Below are positions 36,722 to 47,038 of a DNA stretch of 64,000 nt, in pieces. Source of the stretch: Bacteroidales bacterium (GTDB taxonomy: Bacteria; Bacteroidota; Bacteroidia; Bacteroidales; UBA3824); contig JAEERW010000008.1 in assembly GCA_016286055.1 (NCBI GenBank), positions 160,604-224,603 of the forward strand, written 5' to 3'. Made by a program: the position numbers and the translations under genes. The notes under the pieces were generated by a model. That model saw only the letters and a program-made list of their open reading frames with translations. It was not told the DNA's origin and searched no databases. Position 1 is the stretch's first letter, and each line of letters begins with the position of its first letter.

Positions 36722-39379
36722 GTGATAGCAAAGATAAAAAATTTTGTGGTAAAACACCCCATAGTGGCGGTGATTTTTTTGGTAGTTTTGGCGGGAGTGC
36801 TGTCGATGTACGGTTTTTTCTCGGGCGAATACCTTTTTTATTTTACGGGACTTGCCGATGATTCGTGCTGTTCTCAGATGATAAGTGCAATGCAGGCAGA
36901 ACGTTTGTCATCCGACGGTGGAGCTACTGCTTATACGTTTACCACTGGCATGGGCGACGCTATGGGCAGCGGAAGTTTCAATGTTGAACCCATTTCCTTT
37001 GTGGTTGGCTGGATTAAACGATTTGTTAGCTTGTTTATTTCTTATGATGCAAGTTCGCGTTCGGTTGTGGATTTCTATTTCCAGTTTTTGGTTTCATTTT
37101 TAGGTACTGCTTTGTTTACTTTCTTGTGGCTCAGAACTTTGAATGTGAGCAAATATTCATCTGTGCTATGTTCGTTGATAATGGCGTTTTCGAGTAGCAT
37201 TGTGGTGCTTTCGTTGTGGCGAATCGAAACTTTTGGTTTTAATCTGGCGTTTTATCTCTTTGCATTTGAGCAACTTCTTGTTAAAAAACGTCCATATTTC
37301 TTCCCGTTTGCGGTGCTGATGTTCGCATCTTCACCATTCTTCCTTTATTTAGCCTCTTTATTTTTGTTTATCTATATGATAATGAGGTTTGTTGTTATCA
37401 AGGCACACTTTAAGACAATATTATCTACTTGTATATGGATATTTGTTATGGGGCTTGCGGGTATGTTGGTTGGCTTCCCCGACATTATTAACTCTTTGAT
37501 TACACAACTCAATACGCCGAGGTTTGCTGGAAATGTGGGTTTTTCTACCACTGCTCCATCTAACATATTGCTTACAAGCACTATGGCAATTACCACCATA
37601 CTTCGTTTTTTTGCCCACGACATACCTGGAAACGATTTTTCTTTGAGCGAATGGAACAACTATCTTGAAGCCCCCGCATTCTATACTGGATTGCTTACAT
37701 TGCTGCTTTTGCCTCAGATTTTTCAATTTCTCAACCGTCGCAAACAGATTGCTTACGGCAGTTTCTTGGCGTTTTGGGTAGCTGTGATGATTTTTCCGCC
37801 GTTGCGCCGCGCCATAGTGCTCTACGCTGGTGACTATTACCGCTATGGCATCGACTTTTTTATCACCTTTGCAATGATATTTGTGGCGGCTCAATCGCTC
37901 TCGCTTATCGAGAATCTCAAACGTATAAGCGTTCCTATGCTTGCTGGTTCGTTAGCTGTTTGTATAATAGCTCTTTACGGAGCTGCTAACAGCGAATTGA
38001 TGGTTAATAATTCCACATTAAAGTCTAATGTTGTATATTTTGTTATTGTCTTTTTGGTGCTTCATGCCGGAGTATTGATGTGGAGTGCTAATTGCACCAA
38101 TAGGCAACTATTTAAGATTGTGCAAGTAGTGCTTGTGATGATTGAAGTTACATTTTTAACTTACTCATCGTTCGATGGTCGCGACACAGTATCAAAAATG
38201 GAGTTTGACCTCAATAGAAACGGCATTTATGATGGTACAGAGAAAATTGTAGCCAAAGTAAAAGCGACCGACACTGCGAAGTTTTTCCGTATGGAGAAAG
38301 ATTACAAGTCGTCGCGCCAGATACACTCCAATCTCAACGAGGCGAGTGCCTTGGGTTATTTTGGAACAAAAAATTACTCATCGTTTAACCAACCCTATTA
38401 TGTAAAATTCCTGAGCAACACCGGTCATATAGCACCGCACGTTGAATCTGAAACCCGTTGGATATCAGGTTTTGGTCCCGATCCTCTCGGACTTTCGTTT
38501 GCAGGTATCAAATACTACCTCACCAAAACCGACACTATGGTGGCGCGTATGCCTATTTGTCAGCCTTTCGACACTATTAACGGTATTCGCGTTATCAAAG
38601 TAGACAAAACCCTGCCGCTTGGATTTACTGTCGACCGCTATATTAAAGCTGCTGATTTTAAGAAACTTATTTCTTTCCACATAGAATACGCTCATATCGA
38701 CAATGCCGTTGTTTCGCTCGATTATTTGGGCGTGTCGCCTGCGCAGAAATTTGAGATTGTGGAAAATCTTCGTAAGCTTGTTGGTCGTAACTTTAATGAT
38801 GCCGACAGTCTTTATATGGCAGTTCGTGATGCTGCTCCTGATGTTCCTTGGATGGCGATAGCTCAGAATCTTTATCATAGTTCGATCAACAATTTTATGG
38901 CGAACGAGGCTTTGTTGGCGTCTTTTGTTTACGAAGAGGAGTCGGGTATCGACACTGCACTCTTTACTCAACTTGATATCAACAACACAAATGTGATAAC
39001 TCCTGTAGAGCAATTCTCTACTTCGCTTTTTGATTCTTTATATAATTATGCTAATAGCGAATCTCTTGTAATCACAGATTTTAGGCAGGATAATATCAAT
39101 GGATATTTGAATGTTTCTAAAGATAAGTTTCTTGTATTGACCATACCATACGACAAAAACTGGACACTTACTCTCGACGGTGAGGAAAAAGAACTGAAAC
39201 TCTGCGATTTTGGCTTTACAGGTGCGGAGATTCCCGCTGGTAATCATACTGTTGAGTTGCTGTATCAAAATCAGACTTCCAAAAAGTTCAATACCATAAA
39301 GAAGGTGCTTGTTGTACTACTTTGGGTTGCTGTTGTAGGCATCATTGTTTATCGAAGAAAAAAAGGCATACCGCTCTAA
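36722..39379 (+). CDS. YfhO-like polytopic membrane protein (GTG start)
   Basis: Many TM segments; YfhO-like architecture with C-terminal periplasmic NLVITIPYDKNWTLTLDGEEKEL-type segment (here DKFLVLTIPYDKNWTLTLDGEE...GFTGAEIPAGNHTVELLYQ). Confidence 0.75.
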   Translation: MIAKIKNFVVKHPIVAVIFLVVLAGVLSMYGFFSGEYLFYFTGLADDSCCSQMISAMQAERLSSDGGATAYTFTTGMGDAMGSGSFNVEPISFVVGWIKRFVSLFISYDASSRSVVDFYFQFLVSFLGTALFTFLWLRTLNVSKYSSVLCSLIMAFSSSIVVLSLWRIETFGFNLAFYLFAFEQLLVKKRPYFFPFAVLMFASSPFFLYLASLFLFIYMIMRFVVIKAHFKTILSTCIWIFVMGLAGMLVGFPDIINSLITQLNTPRFAGNVGFSTTAPSNILLTSTMAITTILRFFAHDIPGNDFSLSEWNNYLEAPAFYTGLLTLLLLPQIFQFLNRRKQIAYGSFLAFWVAVMIFPPLRRAIVLYAGDYYRYGIDFFITFAMIFVAAQSLSLIENLKRISVPMLAGSLAVCIIALYGAANSELMVNNSTLKSNVVYFVIVFLVLHAGVLMWSANCTNRQLFKIVQVVLVMIEVTFLTYSSFDGRDTVSKMEFDLNRNGIYDGTEKIVAKVKATDTAKFFRMEKDYKSSRQIHSNLNEASALGYFGTKNYSSFNQPYYVKFLSNTGHIAPHVESETRWISGFGPDPLGLSFAGIKYYLTKTDTMVARMPICQPFDTINGIRVIKVDKTLPLGFTVDRYIKAADFKKLISFHIEYAHIDNAVVSLDYLGVSPAQKFEIVENLRKLVGRNFNDADSLYMAVRDAAPDVPWMAIAQNLYHSSINNFMANEALLASFVYEEESGIDTALFTQLDINNTNVITPVEQFSTSLFDSLYNYANSESLVITDFRQDNINGYLNVSKDKFLVLTIPYDKNWTLTLDGEEKELKLCDFGFTGAEIPAGNHTVELLYQNQTSKKFNTIKKVLVVLLWVAVVGIIVYRRKKGIPL

Positions 39380-39400
39380 TAATTATTTAAGTATATTATT

Positions 39401-39925
39401 ATGAATAGTTATGCCTATTATTCTTTTTTGAGTGGAATTGGTTGGAAAATTATGGATCTGATGCCGCCGTTTATAAGATATGTGGTTTTTAAGATTTTTC
39501 TCAAAAAGACTGGACGGCATTTTTATGTGGATTATGGCTCTTATCTTCGCAATATGAACAAAATTAGTTTTGGCAATGGTGTATTCATTAACCGAAGATG
39601 CAGTTTTTTTGCCTCATACCATATTCCTAACGCAGAAATAATACTTGGCGACAATGTTGTAGTGGGTCCCGGCGTAACTTTTTTTGGCGCTGGGCACGAC
39701 TATAAATCGCTTTCACTACCCGACACCGCTAAAACCATCACCGTGGGCAACAACGTATGGATAGGAGGCGGAACAACCATTCTGCCTGGCGTAACAATAG
39801 GAGAGGGGGCTGTTGTGGGTGCATCAAGTGTGGTTTCAAAAGATGTAGAACCATATACCGTGGTTGCTGGCAATCCCGCAAGGATGATAAACAAGAGAGT
39901 TCTTTCTTCCTTAAAAAATACTTAA
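39401..39925 (+). CDS. Left-handed beta-helix acyltransferase (hexapeptide repeat)
   Basis: IILGDNVVVGPGVTFFGAGHDYKSL...ITVGNNVWIGGGTTILPGVTIGEGAVVGASSVVSKDVEPYTVVAGNPARMI. Confidence 0.92.
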   Translation: MNSYAYYSFLSGIGWKIMDLMPPFIRYVVFKIFLKKTGRHFYVDYGSYLRNMNKISFGNGVFINRRCSFFASYHIPNAEIILGDNVVVGPGVTFFGAGHDYKSLSLPDTAKTITVGNNVWIGGGTTILPGVTIGEGAVVGASSVVSKDVEPYTVVAGNPARMINKRVLSSLKNT

Positions 39926-40021
39926 TAAAAATATATCCTGTTATTTTGTTATGCTTTTTAAAAAAAACATTTAACTTTGCCGCAAATATAAAAAGCATAC
40001 AGAAGTAAGATATTAAACGTC

Positions 40022-42787
40022 ATGGAATATAATCACCGCGAAATTGAGGCTTATTGGCAGAAATACTGGGACGAGAACGGTACGTTTATAGTTTCAAACA
40101 AATCTGACCGCCCCAAATATTATGTTTTAGATATGTTTCCTTATCCTTCGGGTGCGGGTCTTCACGTAGGACATCCCTTAGGATACATTGCATCAGATAT
40201 TTACAGCCGCTACAAGAGGCTAAAAGGTTTCAACGTGCTTCACCCGATGGGATACGATGCATTCGGTCTTCCGGCCGAGCAGTACGCCATACAAACGGGT
40301 CAGCATCCCGCTGTTACCACCGAAAACAACATAAACCGCTACCGTTCGCAGTTGAAAAAAATCGGCTTCTCTTACGATTGGAGCCGCGAACTGCGCACTT
40401 GCGACCCCAAATATTACAAATGGACTCAGTGGGCTTTCCTTCAAATGTACAACCATTGGTACAACAACGATACCCAGAAGGCTGAGCCTATCGCCACTCT
40501 TACCGCCGAATTTGAACGCAACGGTAATCAGAATGTTAACGCAGCACACAGCGAAGTGCCAGTTTTTCCGGCTGAGGTTTGGAACGGACTCAGCGACGGC
40601 GAAAAAGCCGAAGTAATTGACGCTTACCGACTTGCATACCGTGCAAAAACTATGGTAAACTGGTGTCCAAAACTTGGAACTGTGCTTGCCAACGACGAGG
40701 TGAAAGAAGGTCTTTCGGTTCGTGGCGGTTATCCTGTGGTTCAGAAACCTATGGTTCAATGGCTTTTGAGAGTTTCGGCATACGCAGAAAGATTGCTTGA
40801 AGGTCTCGACCGCATAGATTGGACCGACTCGCTCAAAGAGATGCAGCGCAACTGGATTGGTAGGAGCGAAGGCTGTGAGATGTTTTTCGACATTGCTGAC
40901 AGCGATGTTAAGATGAAGATTTTCACCACCCGTGCCGACACAGTTTATGGAGTAACATTTATGGTGCTTGCTCCCGAAAGCGAGTATGTTGACCAGATAA
41001 CCACAGCCGAATATCGCGAGGCAGTGCAGCAGTATCGCGATGAAGCCGGGAAACGTACCGAGCGCGAACGTATGTCGGATACTCACACAGTTACAGGTCA
41101 GTTTACAGGTGCGTATGCCATCAACCCATTCACCGGTTCACATATTCCTGTTTGGATAAGCGATTATGTTTTGGTTGGATACGGTACAGGTGCTATTATG
41201 GCGGTTCCCGCACACGACAGCCGCGACTATGCTTTTGCAAAGAAATTTGATCTTCCGATAATTCCCTTGATTGAAGGTGCAGACGTTTCCGAACAGTCGT
41301 ATGATGCCAAAGAAGGCATTATGATGAACAGCGGAATGTTTAACGGAATGTCGGTATTGGATGCTAAACAGGCCGCCATCAACGAGGTAGAAAAACTCGG
41401 CATAGGCAACCGCAAGGTCAACTACCGCTTACGCGACGCTATTTTCAGCCGTCAACGTTACTGGGGCGAACCTTTCCCAGTATATTACAAAGACGGACGT
41501 GTGTACACGCTTGATATTACAAAACTTCCGTTAGAGTTGCCCGAAATCGACTCGTTCCTTCCCACCGAAGACGGCGAGCCGCCTTTGAGCCGCGCCACCG
41601 ACTGGAAAACCCCCGAAGGATATCCCTACGAAACAAGCACAATGCCCGGATTCGCAGGTTCATCGGCATATTATTTAAGGTATATGGACCCCGACAACAA
41701 CAACGCCCTCGTGTCGAAAGAGGCAAACGAGTATTGGCAAGATGTTGACCTCTACATTGGAGGCACCGAGCATGCTGTGGGACACCTTATATATTCACGC
41801 TTCTGGAACAAGTTCCTTTTTGACCTTGGCGTGGTTTGCAAAGACGAGCCTTTCAAAAAACTCGTTAACCAAGGTATGATTCAGGGACAGAGCAAGTTTG
41901 TATACCGTATCAAAGGTACAAACCAGTATGTTTCTTACGGACTCAAAGACGATTTCGACACCCAAGAAATTCACGTTGACGTTAACATTGTTAAGAACGA
42001 CATCCTTGATTTGGAAGCCTTCAAACAATGGCGACCCGAATTTGCCGACGCGCAGTTTGTGCTCGAAGACGGAAAATATATCTGCGGCACTGCCATAGAA
42101 AAGATGAGCAAGTCGATGTTCAATGTGGTAAATCCCGACCTCATAGTGGAGCGTTACGGTGCCGACACATTGCGTCTTTACGAAATGTTCCTCGGACCCA
42201 TTCAGCAGTCTAAACCTTGGGACACTGGCGGTATCGAAGGCGTTTACCGATTCCTCAACAAATTCTGGCGTTTGTTTTTCAATGCCGACGGTAATTTTGA
42301 AGTTTCTGACGCACAACCTGTTGAGGCAGAACTCAAAGCACTTAACAAGACCATCAAAAAAGTTGAAAGCGACATTGAGATATTCTCATACAACACAAGC
42401 GTAAGCCAGTTTATGGTTTGCGTAAACGAACTCACATCGCTCAAATGCAACAAACGCGCAATACTCGAACCGTTGGTAATAACCCTTGCGCCTTTTGCAC
42501 CTCACATAGCCGAGGAGTTGTGGAAACAATTAGGACACAGCGAGTCTATTTCTGACGCTGCTTTCCCCACAGTAGATGAGCGTTACACCGTTGACAGCAC
42601 AAAGACATATCCCGTGGCAATCAACGGCAAGACCCGCTTTACACTCGACCTTCCTGTCAACGCCGACAAGGACGAAATTGAAAAAGAAGTCCGCGCCAAC
42701 GACCGTTTCCAAAAACTTATAGAAGGAAAATCAGTTGTAAAGGTGATAATTGTACCTGGCAAGATGGTAAACTTTGTAGTTAAATAG
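40022..42787 (+). CDS. leuS: Leucyl-tRNA synthetase
   Basis: [18 protein letters not shown] (HIGH-type), [33 protein letters not shown] (KMSKS). Confidence 0.97.
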   Translation: MEYNHREIEAYWQKYWDENGTFIVSNKSDRPKYYVLDMFPYPSGAGLHVGHPLGYIASDIYSRYKRLKGFNVLHPMGYDAFGLPAEQYAIQTGQHPAVTTENNINRYRSQLKKIGFSYDWSRELRTCDPKYYKWTQWAFLQMYNHWYNNDTQKAEPIATLTAEFERNGNQNVNAAHSEVPVFPAEVWNGLSDGEKAEVIDAYRLAYRAKTMVNWCPKLGTVLANDEVKEGLSVRGGYPVVQKPMVQWLLRVSAYAERLLEGLDRIDWTDSLKEMQRNWIGRSEGCEMFFDIADSDVKMKIFTTRADTVYGVTFMVLAPESEYVDQITTAEYREAVQQYRDEAGKRTERERMSDTHTVTGQFTGAYAINPFTGSHIPVWISDYVLVGYGTGAIMAVPAHDSRDYAFAKKFDLPIIPLIEGADVSEQSYDAKEGIMMNSGMFNGMSVLDAKQAAINEVEKLGIGNRKVNYRLRDAIFSRQRYWGEPFPVYYKDGRVYTLDITKLPLELPEIDSFLPTEDGEPPLSRATDWKTPEGYPYETSTMPGFAGSSAYYLRYMDPDNNNALVSKEANEYWQDVDLYIGGTEHAVGHLIYSRFWNKFLFDLGVVCKDEPFKKLVNQGMIQGQSKFVYRIKGTNQYVSYGLKDDFDTQEIHVDVNIVKNDILDLEAFKQWRPEFADAQFVLEDGKYICGTAIEKMSKSMFNVVNPDLIVERYGADTLRLYEMFLGPIQQSKPWDTGGIEGVYRFLNKFWRLFFNADGNFEVSDAQPVEAELKALNKTIKKVESDIEIFSYNTSVSQFMVCVNELTSLKCNKRAILEPLVITLAPFAPHIAEELWKQLGHSESISDAAFPTVDERYTVDSTKTYPVAINGKTRFTLDLPVNADKDEIEKEVRANDRFQKLIEGKSVVKVIIVPGKMVNFVVK

Positions 42788-42844
42788 CGATATAAAACAA
42801 ATTGACATTCAATCTATTTGTTATAGATATAAAAATCAAATAAA

Positions 42845-43786
42845 ATGGCATCAAGTTCTAACATCAAAATTTTTTCGGGAACCACATCTCTCTATCTTTC
42901 GGAGCAGATAGCCAAAGCCTACGGCACCACTCTCGGAAACGTAACAATGAACCATTACAGCGACGGCGAGTATCAGCCGAGTTTGAACGAAACGGTTCGC
43001 GGCGCATACGTATTTATTGTGCAGTCAACATTTACACCCGCCGACAACCTGTTTGAGTTGCTCCTTATGATCGACGCCGCCCGCAGAGCCTCGGCCTACA
43101 AGATTGCGGCGGTTATTCCTTACTTCGGATTTGCCCGTCAAGACCGCAAGGACAAACCCCGTGTGGCTATCGGTGCAAAACTGATTGCCAACCTTCTTAC
43201 CAAAGCCGGCGTAGACCGCATTATTACAATGGATTTGCATGCCGACCAAATTCAGGGATTCTTTGATGTGCCGGTCGACCACCTTTTCTCGTCCACCATC
43301 TTTGTTCCTTTTATCAATTCGCTTAAATTAGAGAACCTCGTTGTAGCCTCGCCCGATATAGGCGGCAGCAAACGCGCCAACACTTACAGCAAATTTCTCC
43401 AAGTGCCTATGGTTATCTGCCACAAGTATAGAGAAAAAGCCAACGTTGTAAGCGAAATGACTGTTATCGGCGACGTTAAGGGTAAAAACGTTATCATTAT
43501 CGACGACATTATCGACACAGCTGGCACACTCTCAAAGGCTGCCGACCTGATGATGAATCAAGGTGCGCTGAGCGTTCGCGCTTTTGTCACTCACCCTGTG
43601 CTTTCGGGTCCCGCTTACGACCGTATCACCGAGTCGAAACTTACCGAACTCTATGTTACCGACACTATACCTTTGAAAAAACCGCACCCAAAAATCAAGG
43701 TGCTCACCGTTGCCAACCTCTTTGCCGACGTTATCAAAAAGGTATTCACCTGCCAGTCGATAAGCGACACCTCGTATTATAAGTAG
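42845..43786 (+). CDS. prs: Ribose-phosphate pyrophosphokinase
   Basis: YFGFARQDRKDKPRVAIGAKLIANLL, ITMDLHADQIQGFFDVPVDHL, NVIIIDDIIDTAGTL. Confidence 0.95.
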   Translation: MASSSNIKIFSGTTSLYLSEQIAKAYGTTLGNVTMNHYSDGEYQPSLNETVRGAYVFIVQSTFTPADNLFELLLMIDAARRASAYKIAAVIPYFGFARQDRKDKPRVAIGAKLIANLLTKAGVDRIITMDLHADQIQGFFDVPVDHLFSSTIFVPFINSLKLENLVVASPDIGGSKRANTYSKFLQVPMVICHKYREKANVVSEMTVIGDVKGKNVIIIDDIIDTAGTLSKAADLMMNQGALSVRAFVTHPVLSGPAYDRITESKLTELYVTDTIPLKKPHPKIKVLTVANLFADVIKKVFTCQSISDTSYYK

Positions 43787-43793
43787 AAAAATA

Positions 43794-43825
43794 TTTGGAG
43801 TTGTGGAAAATAACTCCTACCTTTG
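43794..43825 (+). promoter_or_regulatory. Bacteroidetes-type promoter for rplY: TTTG-N20-TACCTTTG
   Basis: TTTG 43794-43797; TACCTTTG 43818-43825; roughly 100 nt before rplY ATG. Confidence 0.65.
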
Positions 43826-43843
43826 CACCCGAATTTTCCGATG

Positions 43844-43902
43844 GGGCGGATAACCGCCCGTGCGATGGGAAATTGAGTAAACATATTTATTAACGCTCAA
43901 TT
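43844..43902 (+). promoter_or_regulatory. Structured 5' leader of rplY
   Basis: gggcgg-ataa-ccgccc hairpin (43844-43859) and aattgag...ctcaatt stem (43871-43877/43896-43902), flanked by CGATGGG direct repeats. Confidence 0.5.
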
Positions 43903-43925
43903 TTGAGTAACACAAATTTAATTAA

Positions 43926-44519
43926 ATGAAAGTATTTGAAATTAGCGGTACCAAACGCGAAAACATTGGTACCAAATTCGCAAAAGACTTGCGCAAAGAG
44001 GGACTCGTTCCCTGCGTGGCTTACTGCTGCGGCAAGCACATTGATTTCACCGTTAAACAGAAAGAGATCAACGGAGCAATCTTCACTCCCGAGGTTTTCA
44101 TCGTAAAAATCACTATCGACGGCGAAACATACAACACTGTTATCAAAGATATGCAGTTCCACCCCGTTACCGACGAGGTAATGCACATCGATTTCTACAT
44201 CTTCAACGACGAGCAGGAAATCACTGTTAAACTACCTGTTGTATTCGAAGGTCACGCTCCTGGTGTTAAAGCCGGTGGTAAACTCAAAACCGCTGCCCGC
44301 AAACTCAAAGTTACTGGCAAGGCTGCTAACCTTCCCGAAAAAATCGTTGTTAGCATTGCAGAACTCGAACTCGAACAGCAGATCAAGGTTTTCAACCTCA
44401 AATTCGACAATTATCGTATTTCCGACCCGCAGGATATGCTTCTCTGCCGCATCGTAGCCACTCGTGCTACTCAGCAGGCTGCTGCTGCCGACGACGGCGG
44501 AAAGAAGAAAAAGAAGTAG
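43926..44519 (+). CDS. rplY: 50S ribosomal protein L25/CTC family
   Basis: L25 N-domain plus TL5/CTC C-domain (VFEGHAPGVKAGGKLKTAARKLKVTG), lysine-rich tail. Confidence 0.95.
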   Translation: MKVFEISGTKRENIGTKFAKDLRKEGLVPCVAYCCGKHIDFTVKQKEINGAIFTPEVFIVKITIDGETYNTVIKDMQFHPVTDEVMHIDFYIFNDEQEITVKLPVVFEGHAPGVKAGGKLKTAARKLKVTGKAANLPEKIVVSIAELELEQQIKVFNLKFDNYRISDPQDMLLCRIVATRATQQAAAADDGGKKKKK

Positions 44520-44551
44520 TTTGCATAGTAATAAAAGTTTTTAGACTTTCG

Positions 44552-44580
44552 GAGACGGCACTTTATGCCGTCTCTGTTTT
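44552..44580 (+). terminator. Intrinsic terminator of rplY
   Basis: gagacggca-ctttа-like loop-tgccgtctc followed by tgtttt. Confidence 0.75.
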
Positions 44581-44594
44581 TATAATTAAAAGCA

Positions 44595-45158
44595 GTGAAA
44601 TACCTTATCGCAGGTCTCGGAAATATCGGAGCCGAATACCGGGACACACGCCACAATATTGGCTTCAAAATCGCCGACGCTCTTGCCGCCGACGCAGGTG
44701 CGCAGTTTTCATCCGACCGCTATGCCGATGTGGCGCAGTTTAAATACCGCGGCAATCCTGTTACCATTATCAAGCCGTCTACTTTTATGAATCTCAGCGG
44801 AAAGGCTGTAAGTTATTGGCTCAAAGAGGAAAACATTCCAGTTGAAAACCTCATTGTATGTGTCGACGACCTTGCGTTGCCTTTTGGTGTAATACGCCTG
44901 AGGGCAAACGGTAGCGAGGCTGGGCATAATGGACTTAAAAACATTACAGAACTGCTTGGTACTCAAAATTATGCGCGTTTGCGTTTTGGTATCGGAAACG
45001 ATTTTGCAAAGGGTCATCAGGTAGATTTTGTGCTTGGAAAGTGGAATTTTGAAGAACTCAATCGTATCCAAGAGCGCTCAAAAATCACCACCGAGGCACT
45101 TTACAGTTTCATTACCAACGGTATACAGCGCACTATGAATATGTACAACGGCAAATAA
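44595..45158 (+). CDS. pth: Peptidyl-tRNA hydrolase
   Basis: YLIAGLGNIGAEYRDTRHNIGF, IIKPSTFMNLSGKAVSYW, GSEAGHNGLKNITELLGTQNYARLRFGIG. Confidence 0.95.
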   Translation: MKYLIAGLGNIGAEYRDTRHNIGFKIADALAADAGAQFSSDRYADVAQFKYRGNPVTIIKPSTFMNLSGKAVSYWLKEENIPVENLIVCVDDLALPFGVIRLRANGSEAGHNGLKNITELLGTQNYARLRFGIGNDFAKGHQVDFVLGKWNFEELNRIQERSKITTEALYSFITNGIQRTMNMYNGK

Positions 45159-45176
45159 CCTTTAAACCACACCATT

Positions 45177-45626
45177 ATGGCAGAAGAAAACTCCGAAATG
45201 CGGATCGACAAGTTTTTGTTCAACGTCCGCTTGTTTAAAACCCGTTCGCTTGCCGCCGACGCTTGTGGCAAGGGGCGCATACTTATCAATGGAGCGGCTG
45301 TAAAACCCGCCCGTGTTGTTCGTCCCGACGATGAAATCAGCGTAAAGGTTAATCCTGTTTACCGTCGCTACAAGGTGCTTCAATTGCTCCGAGGACGTGT
45401 GGGTGCTGCCAAAGTGCCCGATTATATCACCGAAACCACCTCTGAGGACGATTTGTTTAAACTAAAAATGATGACCGAGATGGGACGTTTTTCGTTTGGC
45501 AAGCGCGACCGTGGGGCTGGACGTCCCACAAAAAAAGACCGCCGCGACATCGACCGCTTTTACGGCAACGATGAGGACGACGATCTTGAAGGTTTTTTGC
45601 CTGATTTCGATTCCGAATCAGAATAG
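45177..45626 (+). CDS. hslR: S4-domain RNA-binding protein, Hsp15 family
   Basis: MRIDKFLFNVRLFKTRSLAADACGKGRILINGAAVKPARVVRPDDEI; basic/acidic C-terminus. Confidence 0.85.
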   Translation: MAEENSEMRIDKFLFNVRLFKTRSLAADACGKGRILINGAAVKPARVVRPDDEISVKVNPVYRRYKVLQLLRGRVGAAKVPDYITETTSEDDLFKLKMMTEMGRFSFGKRDRGAGRPTKKDRRDIDRFYGNDEDDDLEGFLPDFDSESE

Positions 45627-45627
45627 T

Positions 45628-46212
45628 TTATCTTCTTATTTTTACGTCAGCGGGAACTTCGAAGATGCCTTCGGGAATAGTTCCGTTTTCGTCGAATGAA
45701 TCTATTACGGTTTCAATCTGGAACATTCCGCCGTCTACCACTGTTTTGATAGCGAATCCTTTCCAAACCCAAACGGTAGACGCTACCGACATGCCCATCT
45801 GTTCGGTGTTAACTTCGTATTTTTTGCAGGGATAGCCGTTTACTATTTCTTCGCCTTTCTCTTTGATTTTGTGTTTTTTAACTACTTCGGGAGTAAGGTT
45901 GAGGAAGTTTACTGAGCCTTCGGTTTTTTGACCCTCTTTGGCGTTAATGTCGAAAGTTACTGCGCCATCGGCTGTTATTACTGTTCTCATATTCATAACG
46001 TTGCCGCCCATAGCCGACATATCCATCTTAAATTCGGATGTCTCTTTTTTGCCGTAGTCGGCAATGTAGTAAGTAGTAATCATCGGGTTGCCCATCATCT
46101 CGGTTTTGGTGGTGATAACGGCTTTTTCAAATTCGTAGCGTGCTTCTTGAGCGTTGGTAGCGGCTGTGCAGAATACCATAGCGGCAGCCGCTAAAATCAT
46201 TTTTACTTTCAT
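45628..46212 (-). CDS. Secreted hypothetical protein (DUF4412-like)
   Basis: Signal peptide; RYEFEKAVITTKTEMMGNPMITTYYIADYGKKETSEF...ITADGAVTFDINAKEGQK. Confidence 0.6.
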   Translation of the reverse strand: MKVKMILAAAAMVFCTAATNAQEARYEFEKAVITTKTEMMGNPMITTYYIADYGKKETSEFKMDMSAMGGNVMNMRTVITADGAVTFDINAKEGQKTEGSVNFLNLTPEVVKKHKIKEKGEEIVNGYPCKKYEVNTEQMGMSVASTVWVWKGFAIKTVVDGGMFQIETVIDSFDENGTIPEGIFEVPADVKIRR

Positions 46213-46350
46213 GTCAGTTCAGTTTTATATATTAAACAATTGTCTTTGTTGTTTTACATTGCAAACTTAACTTAATAAAAGGTGATATAGATTTTTTTTT
46301 AGATGAAGGGCTGTAATTGGTCGATAAACCGCCGATTTTGGTAGACGAGT

Positions 46351-46983
46351 TTATTTGTTGATATCAATTGCAGGGCGCACACTTAACTTTAATGCCGATG
46401 TTACACAGCCACGCGCAGGCCATATAAAAGCAGAATTGAAACTTAAAAACGAGTCGCCGGTTTGCCAATATCCGCCTTCGCTGCCGAGGTTCATAGGCAG
46501 AAAAATCGCTCCTTGGTTTGCCAATTCTGTCCACTGATTATTAGAGATAACGTTGAGCGTGGTGGGGTCTGTGTCGGAGTTGATAAGGCATATCTGATCG
46601 TCCCACGGTTTAATCGATTGAGGTGATATGTGGTTTAGTTTAAGGGTGTTAGCGTAATTGTCGGGCAAAAGAATTACCCCTTTTTTGCCATCAACAGTAG
46701 CCCACAGAATCAAGTTTATGGCATTTTTGCGTTTTAAAACAATGTATTGCCACTCGTTGGCGGTAAGTATACGCCAACCGTCAGGCAAAGTGCCATATTG
46801 GTTAAAATCAAATAGTTCTAAATCGGCTACTTTGAGGTTTTCTGTTGCAAACACCACCTTTTGAGAGTCGCTTACCGAAAATACTCCGCTGTGAGGCTCT
46901 TTTATGGGGTCGCTGCTGCCGCAAGATATTGAAAAACATATAATTGTAATCGCTGCAAAAAACAGCGGTGACGTTTTTTTCAT
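46351..46983 (-). CDS. Hypothetical lipoprotein, FISUMP-like fragment
   Basis: Lipobox ITIICFSISCGSSD; YGTLPDGWRILTANEWQYIV. Confidence 0.6.
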   Translation of the reverse strand: MKKTSPLFFAAITIICFSISCGSSDPIKEPHSGVFSVSDSQKVVFATENLKVADLELFDFNQYGTLPDGWRILTANEWQYIVLKRKNAINLILWATVDGKKGVILLPDNYANTLKLNHISPQSIKPWDDQICLINSDTDPTTLNVISNNQWTELANQGAIFLPMNLGSEGGYWQTGDSFLSFNSAFIWPARGCVTSALKLSVRPAIDINK

Positions 46984-47038
46984 TTTTATATTTTTTAGTT
47001 TCAACCCAATTATTTGCGGGGCAAAAATAGTAAAAAAA

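Noticed and set aside
40220-41086. 288-aa minus-strand ORF
   Set aside because: Lies antisense inside leuS.
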